A stretch of DNA of 19,030 bases. Source: an uncultured Clostridia bacterium. GTDB lineage: Bacteria; Bacillota; Clostridia; Oscillospirales; Acutalibacteraceae. Below the pieces are notes generated by a model that worked only from the letters and a program-made list of their open reading frames with translations, had not been told where the DNA came from and ran no database searches. The stretch spans positions 1-19,030 of the forward strand of contig CALDOU010000086.1 of NCBI GenBank assembly GCA_937912175.1, read 5' to 3'. Position numbers and translations under genes: made by a program. Positions 1 through 5,871 of the stretch are shown piece after piece (within the stretch, counting starts at the first letter, position 1; every line of letters starts with the position of its first letter).

Positions 1-70
1 TCTGAGTTTTCAGCTTCTGAGTTTTCAGCTTCTGAGTTTTCAGCTTCTGAGTTTTCAGCTTCTGAGTTTT
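1..70. repeat. 15-bp in-frame tandem repeat (NSEAE)
   Basis: Four perfect copies of the 15-bp unit tctgagttttcagct occupy 1-60, and a partial copy runs to 70. The array continues off the left edge. Read on the minus strand it encodes repeated Asn-Ser-Glu-Ala-Glu. The unit is a multiple of 3, so copy-number change would alter the length of the protein without changing frame. Confidence 0.95.
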
Positions 71-212
71 TAGAAATTGGTGCAACGATTGGTTTTGAAT
101 GACGGTGTTTGTATAATGTATACATGCCAAAGCTACTGGAAATGAGTGCAATTCCAGCAGTAACAGATATTGTTATAATGTGTTTTTTGATGATTTCAAT
201 AATATTATTCAT
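1..212 (-). CDS. Membrane-anchored repeat protein, N-terminal part (runs off the window)
   Basis: The 5' part of a gene that continues past the left edge; 70 codons are visible. The start is the ATG at 212-210, with a strong ribosome-binding site (TTTAAGGAGAG) about 7 nt upstream. Residues 1-10 (MNNIIEIIKK) are followed by a hydrophobic stretch of about 20 residues, then a basic patch (KHRHSK). This suggests a signal anchor rather than a cleaved signal peptide. From about residue 47 the protein becomes a tandem NSEAE repeat rich in Asn, Ser and Glu. The leader resembles those of the three genes to its right (KKH motif plus hydrophobic segment), and its promoter is nearly identical to that of the 501-890 gene. 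I do not recognise a family. An acidic repeat stalk outside the membrane is an inference. Confidence 0.7.
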   Translation of the reverse strand, partial: MNNIIEIIKKHIITISVTAGIALISSSFGMYTLYKHRHSKPIVAPISKNSEAENSEAENSEAENSEAENS

Positions 213-237
213 AAATATTCTCTCCTTAAATTACCGT

Positions 238-283
238 TTGAGCCCAACACGCTTATCATAACATATTTTTAGCTGTATTTCAA
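238..283 (-). promoter_or_regulatory. Sigma-A-type promoter plus palindromic element for the gene at 1-212
   Basis: On the minus strand: -35 TTGAAA (283-278), 17-bp spacer, -10 TATGAT (260-255). A near-palindrome TTGGGCTCAA (247-238) begins 7 nt after the -10, about at the expected transcription start. The same layout recurs upstream of the genes at 501-890 and 1294-2082. Confidence 0.75.
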
Positions 284-311
284 CATGTTTTTAAAAAATA
301 TTTAAAAACAG

Positions 312-349
312 AAAACATCCAACTATTTAATTAAATGGTTGGATGTTTT
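312..349 (-). terminator. Rho-independent terminator after the PEVT-repeat gene
   Basis: A perfect 12-bp inverted repeat (AAAACATCCAAC at 312-323, GTTGGATGTTTT at 338-349) has a loop that is itself largely self-complementary. On the minus strand it is followed by a T-rich tract (TTTTCTGTTTTT). It lies about 150 bp past the stop of the 501-890 gene and just before the next promoter, so it separates two transcription units. Confidence 0.75.
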
Positions 350-500
350 GCATTTTCTTCATGATTGCAGTGTATGTCGGGCCATATTCTTTGATTGCTC
401 ATGCTTTTCCTCAGTGAGGTTATATATATTGACACTATCTTATTTTTTGTTAAACTTTCATGGGCCTTACGTCTATGACCATTAATATCATAAAGCTTAA
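331..500 (-). other. Possible decayed coding remnant downstream of the PEVT-repeat gene
   Basis: This stretch between the stop codon at 501 and the terminator is visibly richer in G+C than neighbouring spacers. Two minus-strand frames read like protein. One is open for 56 codons from position 498 to the TAA at 333-331 and includes LYDINGHRRKAHESLTKNKI. The second, ending at the TGA at 361-359, includes IYNLTEEKHEQSKNMARH. Neither has its own start or ribosome-binding site. A simple reading is an old C-terminal extension broken by frameshifts. I cannot assign it to a family. Confidence 0.25.
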
Positions 501-890
501 TTATGGTGTTTCAGGTAATACTCCATCTGACACTTCATTTACTGCTTTAGCTGGTGTTACTTCTGGTGTTACTTCTGGTGTTTGTCCTTTATCTGGTGTT
601 ACTTCTGGTGTTTGTCCTTTATCTGGTGTTACTTCTGGTGTTACTTCTGGTGTTACTTCTGGTGTTACTTCTGGTGTTTGTCCTTTATCTGATTTTTCTT
701 CAGTTGTTGCTTTATCTGATTTTGGTTCTTCAACGTTGGTTTTTACAAGTGATTTTACTATTTCAACGGGATTTAAACATGTTCTAAAATTGCAATGTTT
801 TGCAACTCCGCAGTAAATAACCAAAACAGCAACTGCAACAGTGGTGGCTACTTCTATAATATGTTTTTTAATTGTTTCAGTAACGTTCAT
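501..890 (-). CDS. Membrane-anchored PEVT/DKGQTP repeat protein, unknown function
   Basis: 129 residues. The start ATG at 890 has the ribosome-binding site AAGGAGAAAA about 7 nt upstream. Residues 1-10 are polar (KKH at 8-10), residues about 11-30 are hydrophobic, and Cys occurs at 27, 33 and 38. The Tyr before the first Cys does not fit a lipobox, so a signal anchor is more likely than a lipoprotein. After a Lys/Glu-rich linker, residues about 68-114 are a proline-, glutamate- and threonine-rich tandem array built from PEVT and DKGQTP units, resembling a wall-spanning stalk. The protein ends in LPETP, which looks like a sortase motif with Pro in place of Gly. No adequate hydrophobic tail follows in frame. 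It has its own promoter and terminator. No family is recognised; function unknown. Confidence 0.75.
   Translation of the reverse strand: MNVTETIKKHIIEVATTVAVAVLVIYCGVAKHCNFRTCLNPVEIVKSLVKTNVEEPKSDKATTEEKSDKGQTPEVTPEVTPEVTPEVTPDKGQTPEVTPDKGQTPEVTPEVTPAKAVNEVSDGVLPETP
553..690. repeat. Mixed 12-bp / 18-bp in-frame tandem repeat array
   Basis: 138 bp made only of two units. A is ggtgttacttct (12 bp, encoding the PEVT repeat on the minus strand) and B is ggtgtttgtcctttatct (18 bp, encoding DKGQTP). The order on the plus strand is A A B A B A A A A B. All copies are identical, which points to recent expansion by slippage or recombination. Both unit lengths are multiples of 3. Confidence 0.95.
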
Positions 891-922
891 AAATATTTTC
901 TCCTTAAATTAAATTGTGTTGT

Positions 923-968
923 TTGAGCTCAACGCGTTCAGTATAACATGTTTTTAGCTGTGTTTCAA
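923..968 (-). promoter_or_regulatory. Promoter plus palindrome for the PEVT-repeat gene
   Basis: Minus strand: -35 TTGAAA (968-963), 17-bp spacer, -10 TATACT (945-940), then 7 nt to the perfect 10-bp palindrome TTGAGCTCAA (932-923). The spacer core CAGCTAAAAA is shared with the promoter of the gene at 1-212. The palindrome at the expected transcription start could be an operator. Confidence 0.8.
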
Positions 969-1293
969 TACTTTTTTAAAAATATTTAAAAATTTATTTT
1001 GATTTAAAAATTTTGAAAACGACATAAATGATATTGGCAAAATTATATAAAAAATAGAGGCAAAATAATTACGCAGGTACGTATCAGTTTACTATTTAAG
1101 TTAAAATAATTTACTAAATTTGTCTAAAAAAGAGTGGCAATATATTTAACTAAGAGGTGTTCACTATATATTACAATATTTTTAATAACTACGTTATAAA
1201 AAATAATTCATGTTGAATTATCAATAATATAATAAATCATAACATAACAAACAACGTATTGAATATTTATCGAACCTGTATGTTGTCATTGTA
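969..1293. other. AT-rich intergenic stretch without a gene
   Basis: About 325 bp between the promoter of the PEVT-repeat gene and the stop of the 1294-2082 gene. It is very AT-rich and has stops in all frames. I see no convincing RNA gene; the only structure is a weak AT hairpin at 1196-1221, listed separately. Most of it is probably the 3' untranslated region of the gene to its right. Confidence 0.5.
1196..1221 (-). terminator. Possible weak AT-rich terminator of the 1294-2082 gene
   Basis: On the minus strand an 8-bp hairpin (ATAATTCA / TGAATTAT, 3-nt loop, 1221-1203) runs directly into a T tract. The stem has only one G-C pair, so stability is doubtful. The placement about 70 bp past the stop codon is the main support. 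Confidence 0.3.
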
Positions 1294-2082
1294 TCACATT
1301 TTATAAACTACGTTGGAAAATAATTGGCCCAAGGTGATTGATGAGTTTTTCCAAATTTTTTGTGTTGAATCCCAATATTGCATATGAAGACCGGGATAAC
1401 GCTTTGCAAGTTCAAAAATATGTTCGTTTGATTTTTGCCATATATCGAATATAATTTCGCGGCTAATTAATCGACTGTTGGCGCTTATAAAAAAAGAATG
1501 ATTATAAGGTATCACTTTGTCGGGACTTTTGGCGCATCTTCTGGTGTAAACCGCATTAAAGTAATAAGGGCGAATGGTATGAGGGAGCTGGATTTTAAGC
1601 AAGTCGACCTCTACTCCTACTTTATTTAATATTGTTTTAAACATTAGCGCATTAAACATATCTGTGCTTTGTTCTTTTACCGTGGCGTTATATAATCCAT
1701 AAGTCATCTTAATAGATTCGCTTTGTTGGCGCGTTATAGGTGATATGTTTTGTAACTTTTTGTCAAATTTATTATTTTGCATAATATACATTTGAAGAAT
1801 ATCACAGCGACTTTTAATGTTCAATCTTTTTGTGCGCAATTTAAGTTCACTTATTATATCTCTAATTTTTTTATCTGTTTCTTCTTTCATTTTATCCATT
1901 ATTTTGTCAGTAACGATAAATGATGATGTGGCATCAGGTGTGGTTTTAGTATCTGATTTTTTTGTGGGAACGGAAATGATCTTAACGGCTAAAGTATTAT
2001 TTGCAAATCCGGAATAAGCAAATGAAGTTGCAGCAATCATACCTGCAACTGTTATTTTTATATGTTTTTTAATAATATTCAT
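1294..2082 (-). CDS. Secreted protein, degenerate transglutaminase-like fold (inferred), paralog of the 2228-2914 gene
   Basis: 262 residues from the ATG at 2082. An ATG 18 codons upstream (2136) lies inside the -10 box of the shared promoter, and AAAGGAAAG precedes the 2082 start, so 2082 is chosen. Residues 1-28 form a Sec-type signal peptide (KKH, hydrophobic core, AYSGFANN), with cleavage likely after FA. A Lys/Asp-rich probably helical region spans roughly 55-95. Residues 131-156 (LYNATV, then FNALMF and ILNKVG) and 174-178 (YFNAV) align with the paralog at 2228-2914. They match the spacing of the transglutaminase core CxGxAxxF...LLxxxGI and HaWNxV, but the Cys position is Asp141 and the His position is Tyr. 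This is pattern reading only. No named family is recognised. Confidence 0.7.
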   Translation of the reverse strand: MNIIKKHIKITVAGMIAATSFAYSGFANNTLAVKIISVPTKKSDTKTTPDATSSFIVTDKIMDKMKEETDKKIRDIISELKLRTKRLNIKSRCDILQMYIMQNNKFDKKLQNISPITRQQSESIKMTYGLYNATVKEQSTDMFNALMFKTILNKVGVEVDLLKIQLPHTIRPYYFNAVYTRRCAKSPDKVIPYNHSFFISANSRLISREIIFDIWQKSNEHIFELAKRYPGLHMQYWDSTQKIWKNSSITLGQLFSNVVYKM

Positions 2083-2114
2083 AAATAAAACACTTTCCTT
2101 TAAAAGATTATTGT

Positions 2115-2160
2115 TTGAGCTCAGTATATTTATCATAACATGTTTTTAAATATCATAACA
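2115..2160 (-). promoter_or_regulatory. Promoter region with shared palindrome for the 1294-2082 gene
   Basis: Minus strand: -10 TATGAT (2137-2132) preceded by AAAAACATGT as in the upstream copies, then 7 nt to TTGAGCTCAG-type element (2124-2115, core palindrome TGAGCTCA). The -35 region at 17 bp (TGTTAT, 2160-2155) is a poor match, so this promoter is probably weaker than its two relatives. Confidence 0.55.
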
Positions 2161-2183
2161 TATAGTTTTAGTTTGCAAAAAGT

Positions 2184-2214
2184 AAATTATCGGCAGATTA
2201 TTTGCCGATAATTT
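2184..2214 (-). terminator. Rho-independent terminator after the 2228-2914 gene
   Basis: A perfect 12-bp stem (AAATTATCGGCA at 2184-2195, TGCCGATAATTT at 2203-2214) has a 7-nt loop and is followed on the minus strand by ACTTTTTG. It starts 13 bp past the stop codon. Confidence 0.75.
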
Positions 2215-2227
2215 AACAATTTATATT

Positions 2228-2914
2228 TTATAATTCCCATTGTCCATTTGATTCATTGAAGTGATAGATCGGGGAGTGCAACATAACGTTTCCCATATGG
2301 TAATTTAATGCTACACAAATATCAATAAAACCAATTTTGGTTTCATCGATTAATTTTTGACAATCGCTTTCATCGGTCTCAAGCGTACTATTATAAAAAC
2401 ATTCCGCACAGGAACTAAAGCTAACACTGTTAAATGCATAGATCTCATCGGCTGAGTGTTTTGGATATCCTATTATTTTTACCTTGATTCCTAATTTTTC
2501 CAGTATTTTTTGAAACATCAGGGAATTACCTAAACTTACGCTTTTTTCATTTACCGTGGCGTTGTACAACTGCCAAGTCATTGCTTTTTTAGGTGACATG
2601 CTTTGTACTTCATGCAGTATAGAGGAATCATATTTGTTATGTTCAATAATATATTTTTGAACATTATGACAGCAATTGAGAAGGTAGAGTTTACTGTTCG
2701 TTGTGTCCGTCTTGTATAAATTAAGACTATTGATTATTTGATCTATTTTAGTTTCTATCTTTTGTTCCATTACGGCAGATTTTTCTGTTGTGGTAGAAAT
2801 GGTATTACCGGCTAAAATATTATTTGCAAATCCGGAATAAGCTGATGTAGCTGTAATCGCTGCTGCGGTGATGATTATTTTTGAATGTTTTTTTACAAAT
2901 TCAATAATATTCAT
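2228..2914 (-). CDS. Secreted protein, degenerate transglutaminase-like fold (inferred)
   Basis: 228 residues; the ATG at 2914 is preceded by GAGAGG at about 9 nt. A Sec-type signal peptide covers residues 1-30 and ends in AYSGFANN, the same string as in the neighbour at 1294-2082. The mature part shares LYNATV (116-121), SLMFQKIL...KLGIKV (131-146) and YAFNSV (159-164) with that neighbour. Against the transglutaminase core pattern, the Cys position is Ser127 with Gly129 kept at +2, the HaWN His is Tyr159, and FID (Asp198) could be the third-site Asp. If so, this is a pseudoenzyme or binding module. It has seven Cys residues. It lies 97 bp after recR on the same strand and lacks the promoter shared by the other cluster genes, so it may depend on read-through from recR. 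Confidence 0.7.
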   Translation of the reverse strand: MNIIEFVKKHSKIIITAAAITATSAYSGFANNILAGNTISTTTEKSAVMEQKIETKIDQIINSLNLYKTDTTNSKLYLLNCCHNVQKYIIEHNKYDSSILHEVQSMSPKKAMTWQLYNATVNEKSVSLGNSLMFQKILEKLGIKVKIIGYPKHSADEIYAFNSVSFSSCAECFYNSTLETDESDCQKLIDETKIGFIDICVALNYHMGNVMLHSPIYHFNESNGQWEL

Positions 2915-3011
2915 AGATAACGACCTCTCTTTATAATAATTTTTTGCTTGAATTCGTTATGCTTTGCGTTAAATATTTTGATTATATATAATATATTTTA
3001 AAAAATTAGAA

Positions 3012-3617
3012 TTAAGAGATTTCGTTTCTGCCAAGCAGTGCTCTTGAAAGTGTGACTTCATCTGCATATTCCAATGATGCTCCCACGGGTACGCCATACG
3101 CAAGGCGGGTAACTTTTATATTCATGGGTTTTAATAATTTAGAAATGTACATGGCGGTAGCTTCGCCTTCCACGGTAGGATTTGTTGCCATTATAATTTC
3201 GCATATTTGTTCTGATTTTATTCGGTTTAATAATTCTTTTATGCAAATTTCATCGGGGCCCACTCCGTTAAGGGGAGATATAACTCCATGAAGGACATGA
3301 TACAGTGCATTGAATTCCTGAGTACGTTCAATTGCAACTATATCCCTCGGATCTTCCACAACGCATATTATAGATTTATCTCTGGAATTATCACTGCAAA
3401 TATCACAGAATTCTTTATCCGTAAAATTGCAACATTTTTTGCAATAATGAATTTTTTCTTTGGCGTTTATAATAGCTTCCGCAAAAGATTTGGCTTTTTC
3501 AGAAGGCATTTTTAAAACTGCATAGGCTAATCTTTGTGCGGTTTTTCTGCCTAAACTCGGTAAACTTTCGAAACAATCCGTAAGATGTTCCAAAGTGGGA
3601 AGATAGTATTTATTCAT
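3012..3617 (-). CDS. recR: Recombination mediator protein RecR
   Basis: 201 residues, the normal length. RecR works with RecO (and RecF) to load RecA on gapped single-stranded DNA in the cytoplasm. Domains in order: helix-hairpin-helix (about 15-32, SLPSLGRKTAQRL), a four-cysteine zinc finger (Cys59, Cys62, Cys71, Cys74), a Toprim domain (about 82-175, with VVEDPRD and the GVISPLNGVGPD loop) and a C-terminal tail with GVPVGASLEYAD. The ATG at 3617 has CGGAGA upstream. It is last in the dnaX-ebfC-recR block, 26 bp after ebfC, and has no obvious terminator before the accessory gene downstream. Confidence 0.97.
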   Translation of the reverse strand: MNKYYLPTLEHLTDCFESLPSLGRKTAQRLAYAVLKMPSEKAKSFAEAIINAKEKIHYCKKCCNFTDKEFCDICSDNSRDKSIICVVEDPRDIVAIERTQEFNALYHVLHGVISPLNGVGPDEICIKELLNRIKSEQICEIIMATNPTVEGEATAMYISKLLKPMNIKVTRLAYGVPVGASLEYADEVTLSRALLGRNEIS

Positions 3618-3643
3618 AATTTAAAAATCTCCGTTATATTTGT

Positions 3644-3991
3644 TTAAAACAATCCCGGTAAATTTAATTGTCCGGAAATTCCCTGAATAACAGAATCTTT
3701 TTCATCATTAGCTTTTTTAATTGCTTCATTGGTTGCCGCAATTATTAAATCCGAAAGCATATCAATTTCTTCGGGATCTACTATTTCCGGTTTTAATTCT
3801 ATTTTTTGAACTTCCAATTTACCGTTGACTACAACTTTAACGGCTTCTCCGCCTGAAGTAGCCGAATATTCTTTGGATTCTAATTCCGCTGAAGCTTGTT
3901 CCATTTTTACTTGAGCTTCTTGAGCTTGTTTTGCCAATTGTTGTAAATTTCCTATTCCGGCACCGCCGCTTTTGGGTAATCTTACTTTCAT
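3644..3991 (-). CDS. ebfC: Nucleoid-associated protein, YbaB/EbfC family
   Basis: 115 residues. A small DNA-binding protein of the YbaB/EbfC family, a dimer encoded almost universally between dnaX and recR. The N-terminus is Gly-rich and basic, followed by a helix (about 15-42, QQLAKQAQEAQVKMEQASAE), a beta core with the typical VKVVVNGKLEVQKIEL stretch (52-67) and a C-terminal helix (about 75-100). The ATG at 3991 has GGAGG-like sequence upstream. It sits 29 bp after dnaX and 26 bp before recR, so co-transcription is likely. Its precise role in clostridia is not settled. Confidence 0.95.
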   Translation of the reverse strand: MKVRLPKSGGAGIGNLQQLAKQAQEAQVKMEQASAELESKEYSATSGGEAVKVVVNGKLEVQKIELKPEIVDPEEIDMLSDLIIAATNEAIKKANDEKDSVIQGISGQLNLPGLF

Positions 3992-4020
3992 TTTGTTGTT
4001 CCTCCATTATATTATATTTT

Positions 4021-5574
4021 TTAATTTATTATGGTTTTTATTCCTGCTGATTTAGCGTTATTAATTAATTCATTTAAACAATTGTCCGGTTGTTCTTTCT
4101 TGTCGGAAGGCAAGGAAGATGATGTTTGGCAAATTTCGGGGGTATATGGGCCTAAATTATATGATTTTCCCGTTATATTTTTTATTATTTTTTTAAGTTC
4201 ATTTCGAGTTTCGAGTTTTCTCAAAAGTTCAAAAGAAAGCTCGTTTTCGGATTCAATTAAAATATAATTGCCTTTTTCATAAGCGTTGGAATTTTTTAAA
4301 GATATATAGAGTGATTTAAGAGATTTGTTTTCTTTTAAAGTTTTTAATATCTCGTTCCATTTTTCAAAGCTTCCGTTTTTTTGTGATTCCGAAGGCTTTT
4401 CTTCTTCTTTAAAAATCGTATTATGAGCTATTGGTGGGGGGGAATCGAGAACCGTGTTTTCCTTTAAATCAATTTTTTTATCGGTGTGTAAGGGCTTTGA
4501 TGTTGTATTTTTTGCTGTTTCACTTTTTTGACACATTTTTACGATACAAATTTCCATCTCTATTTTTTTATTTGTGCCTGCTGTTATATTTTTATATGAA
4601 TTTTGCAATGTGTCTAAATAAAAAAGCACATCATTTACGCTTATGTTTTTAGCATTTTCAAATTTATTTTCTTCGTTTTTTTCTGATATTTTAAATATCA
4701 TTAAATTGCGAAAATATTCGATTAACTCCTCGCACAACCGAAGCATGTTTTTAGATTCTTGATGAGCTTTTTCTGTAATTTTCAAGCATTCTTTTGCGTT
4801 ATGTTCAAAAATATTTTTTGCAATTTTCTCTATATACTCCGTTCCTGAAATACCCAATATATTTTTTACTGATTTTTCGGTTATTTGGTTTTGGCAAGAA
4901 TTTGCACATTGATCCAAAATTGAAAGGGCGTCACGCATAGCTCCGTCAGCGGCAAAAGAAATATCGCGAGCAGCTTGTTCTTCGATTTTGATTGATTCTT
5001 TTTCGCATATATATTTTATTCTTTTAAATATATTTTCCGGAGATATTCTGTAAAAATCAAATCTTTGACATCTTGAAATTATAGTTGCCGGTAATTTATG
5101 TACTTCTGTTGTGGCTAATATAAATACCACATGCGGAGGGGGTTCTTCCAATACTTTTAAAAATGCATTGAATGCTCCTGTAGACAACATGTGCACTTCA
5201 TCAACTATATAGACTCGGTATTTGCATTTTGTTGGTGAAAAAACAACTTCTTCACGCATAGCCCGTATATTTTCAACCCCATTATTGCTTGCGGCATCGA
5301 TTTCTGAAATATCGAGCATGTTTTCGGAATCAATGCTTTGACATATTTTACATTTCCCACATGGATTTCCGTTTTCGGGATTTAAGCAGTTTATGGCTTT
5401 GGCCAAAATTTTTGCACAAGAAGTTTTTCCTGTTCCTCTGGACCCTGTAAATAGGTAAGCATGGGATATTTTTTGGTTTGTAACTTCATTTTTCAGTGTT
5501 TTGGTAACCTGTTCTTGACCTATTACATCATCGAAAGTTTTGGGGCGCCATTTACGATATAAAGCTTGATACAA
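4021..5574 (-). CDS. dnaX: DNA polymerase III subunit gamma/tau
   Basis: 517 residues, slightly shorter than the Bacillus protein. AAA+ ATPase of the clamp loader that loads the beta sliding clamp. It starts with TTG (5574) behind a strong AAAGGAGG, and its N-terminus MYQALYRKWRPKTF is the family hallmark. Walker A GSRGTGKT is at 44-51, zinc-binding Cys at 63, 72, 75 and 78, Walker B VYIVDEVH at 121-128, sensor 1 around ATTE (154-157), and the SRC arginine-finger motif at 167-169. Domain III continues to about 350, then a Lys/Glu-rich tail for tau-type contacts. A run of seven A in the message (plus-strand T run 4473-4479, codons 366-368) lies at the end of domain III; slippage there would meet a stop at once. 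The gene follows the SRP RNA gene. Confidence 0.97.
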   Translation of the reverse strand: MYQALYRKWRPKTFDDVIGQEQVTKTLKNEVTNQKISHAYLFTGSRGTGKTSCAKILAKAINCLNPENGNPCGKCKICQSIDSENMLDISEIDAASNNGVENIRAMREEVVFSPTKCKYRVYIVDEVHMLSTGAFNAFLKVLEEPPPHVVFILATTEVHKLPATIISRCQRFDFYRISPENIFKRIKYICEKESIKIEEQAARDISFAADGAMRDALSILDQCANSCQNQITEKSVKNILGISGTEYIEKIAKNIFEHNAKECLKITEKAHQESKNMLRLCEELIEYFRNLMIFKISEKNEENKFENAKNISVNDVLFYLDTLQNSYKNITAGTNKKIEMEICIVKMCQKSETAKNTTSKPLHTDKKIDLKENTVLDSPPPIAHNTIFKEEEKPSESQKNGSFEKWNEILKTLKENKSLKSLYISLKNSNAYEKGNYILIESENELSFELLRKLETRNELKKIIKNITGKSYNLGPYTPEICQTSSSLPSDKKEQPDNCLNELINNAKSAGIKTIIN

Positions 5575-5624
5575 AAAGTTTACCTCCTTTAGATGAATTT
5601 TTTAATTTTGAAAATCTACACTAA

Positions 5625-5756
5625 GTAATTCAACATACAACCGAATGAATTAACTATATCGCACGGAACATATTGCTTAATGCTGCTCGGTTCCCCGCCT
5701 GACATGGTTCGCAACCATCCGTCGCATAGCACCCATTCGGCTGTATGTTGAATTAC
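5625..5756 (-). ncRNA. ffs: Signal recognition particle RNA (small bacterial, 4.5S type)
   Basis: About 132 nt on the minus strand. The conserved apical domain reads GTCAGG-CGG-GGAA-CCG-AGCAGC: the asymmetric-loop sequences GTCAGG and AGCAGC around a 3-bp stem closed by a GGAA tetraloop (5694-5691), which binds Ffh. The 5' and 3' ends pair in a long terminal helix (5625-5647 with 5734-5756) with one mismatch. There is no room for a Bacillus-type Alu domain, so it is the small form. It is directly upstream of dnaX, as in many Bacillota. Exact ends are estimated from the helix. No terminator is visible before dnaX. Confidence 0.93.
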
Positions 5757-5777
5757 ATACTTTTTTCTTGATTATTA

Positions 5778-5826
5778 ATTATAATAGATTTAAAATTAGT
5801 ATACAACATTAAATTTAAAAAATCAA
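5778..5826 (-). promoter_or_regulatory. Candidate promoters of the SRP RNA-dnaX-ebfC-recR unit
   Basis: Two overlapping minus-strand candidates. Distal: -35 TTGATT (5826-5821), 17-bp spacer, -10 TATACT (5803-5798). Proximal: -10 TATAAT (5783-5778) with a weak -35 TTGTAT at 17 bp (5806-5801). Both would start upstream of the mature RNA end, implying 5' processing. Confidence 0.55.
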
Positions 5827-5833
5827 TTATAAT
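5805..5833 (+). promoter_or_regulatory. Candidate promoter for the YhaO/YhaN-like operon
   Basis: A consensus -10 TATAAT (5828-5833) lies 38 bp before the ATG at 5872 in the divergent intergenic region. No good -35 is seen at 16-18 bp. The site is back-to-back with the SRP RNA promoter, overlapping its distal -35 region on the other strand. Confidence 0.35.
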
Positions 5834-5871
5834 ATTTTACGGATAATAAATTATTAAAAAGGTGTGATTTA

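Noticed and set aside
408..420. CCTCAGTGAGG inverted repeat as a terminator
   Set aside because: Only 5 bp with no T tract on either strand; the clear terminator is at 312-349.
1..700. CRISPR array from the short repeats
   Set aside because: Units are 12-18 bp, directly abutting without spacers, and in frame within coding sequence.
460..816. Plus-strand 118-codon frame with GVTSG repeats, preceded by a TTGACA (429-434) and a TAAACT 16 bp later
   Set aside because: It is the antisense reading of the PEVT array and has no ribosome-binding site. The minus-strand gene has a promoter, ribosome-binding site, leader and terminator. A weak antisense transcript cannot be excluded.
501..890. Lipoprotein or intact LPXTG wall-anchored protein
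   Set aside because: The residue before the leader Cys is Tyr, which does not fit a lipobox, and LPETP at the very end has no Gly, in-frame membrane segment or basic tail.
1294..2136. Longer start of the secreted protein at 2136
   Set aside because: That ATG overlaps the -10 box of the shared promoter, adds residues before a complete signal peptide and lacks a ribosome-binding site.
5640..5740. tRNA or riboswitch in the structured GC-richer patch before dnaX
   Set aside because: The GTCAGG/GGAA/AGCAGC signature and long terminal helix identify SRP RNA.
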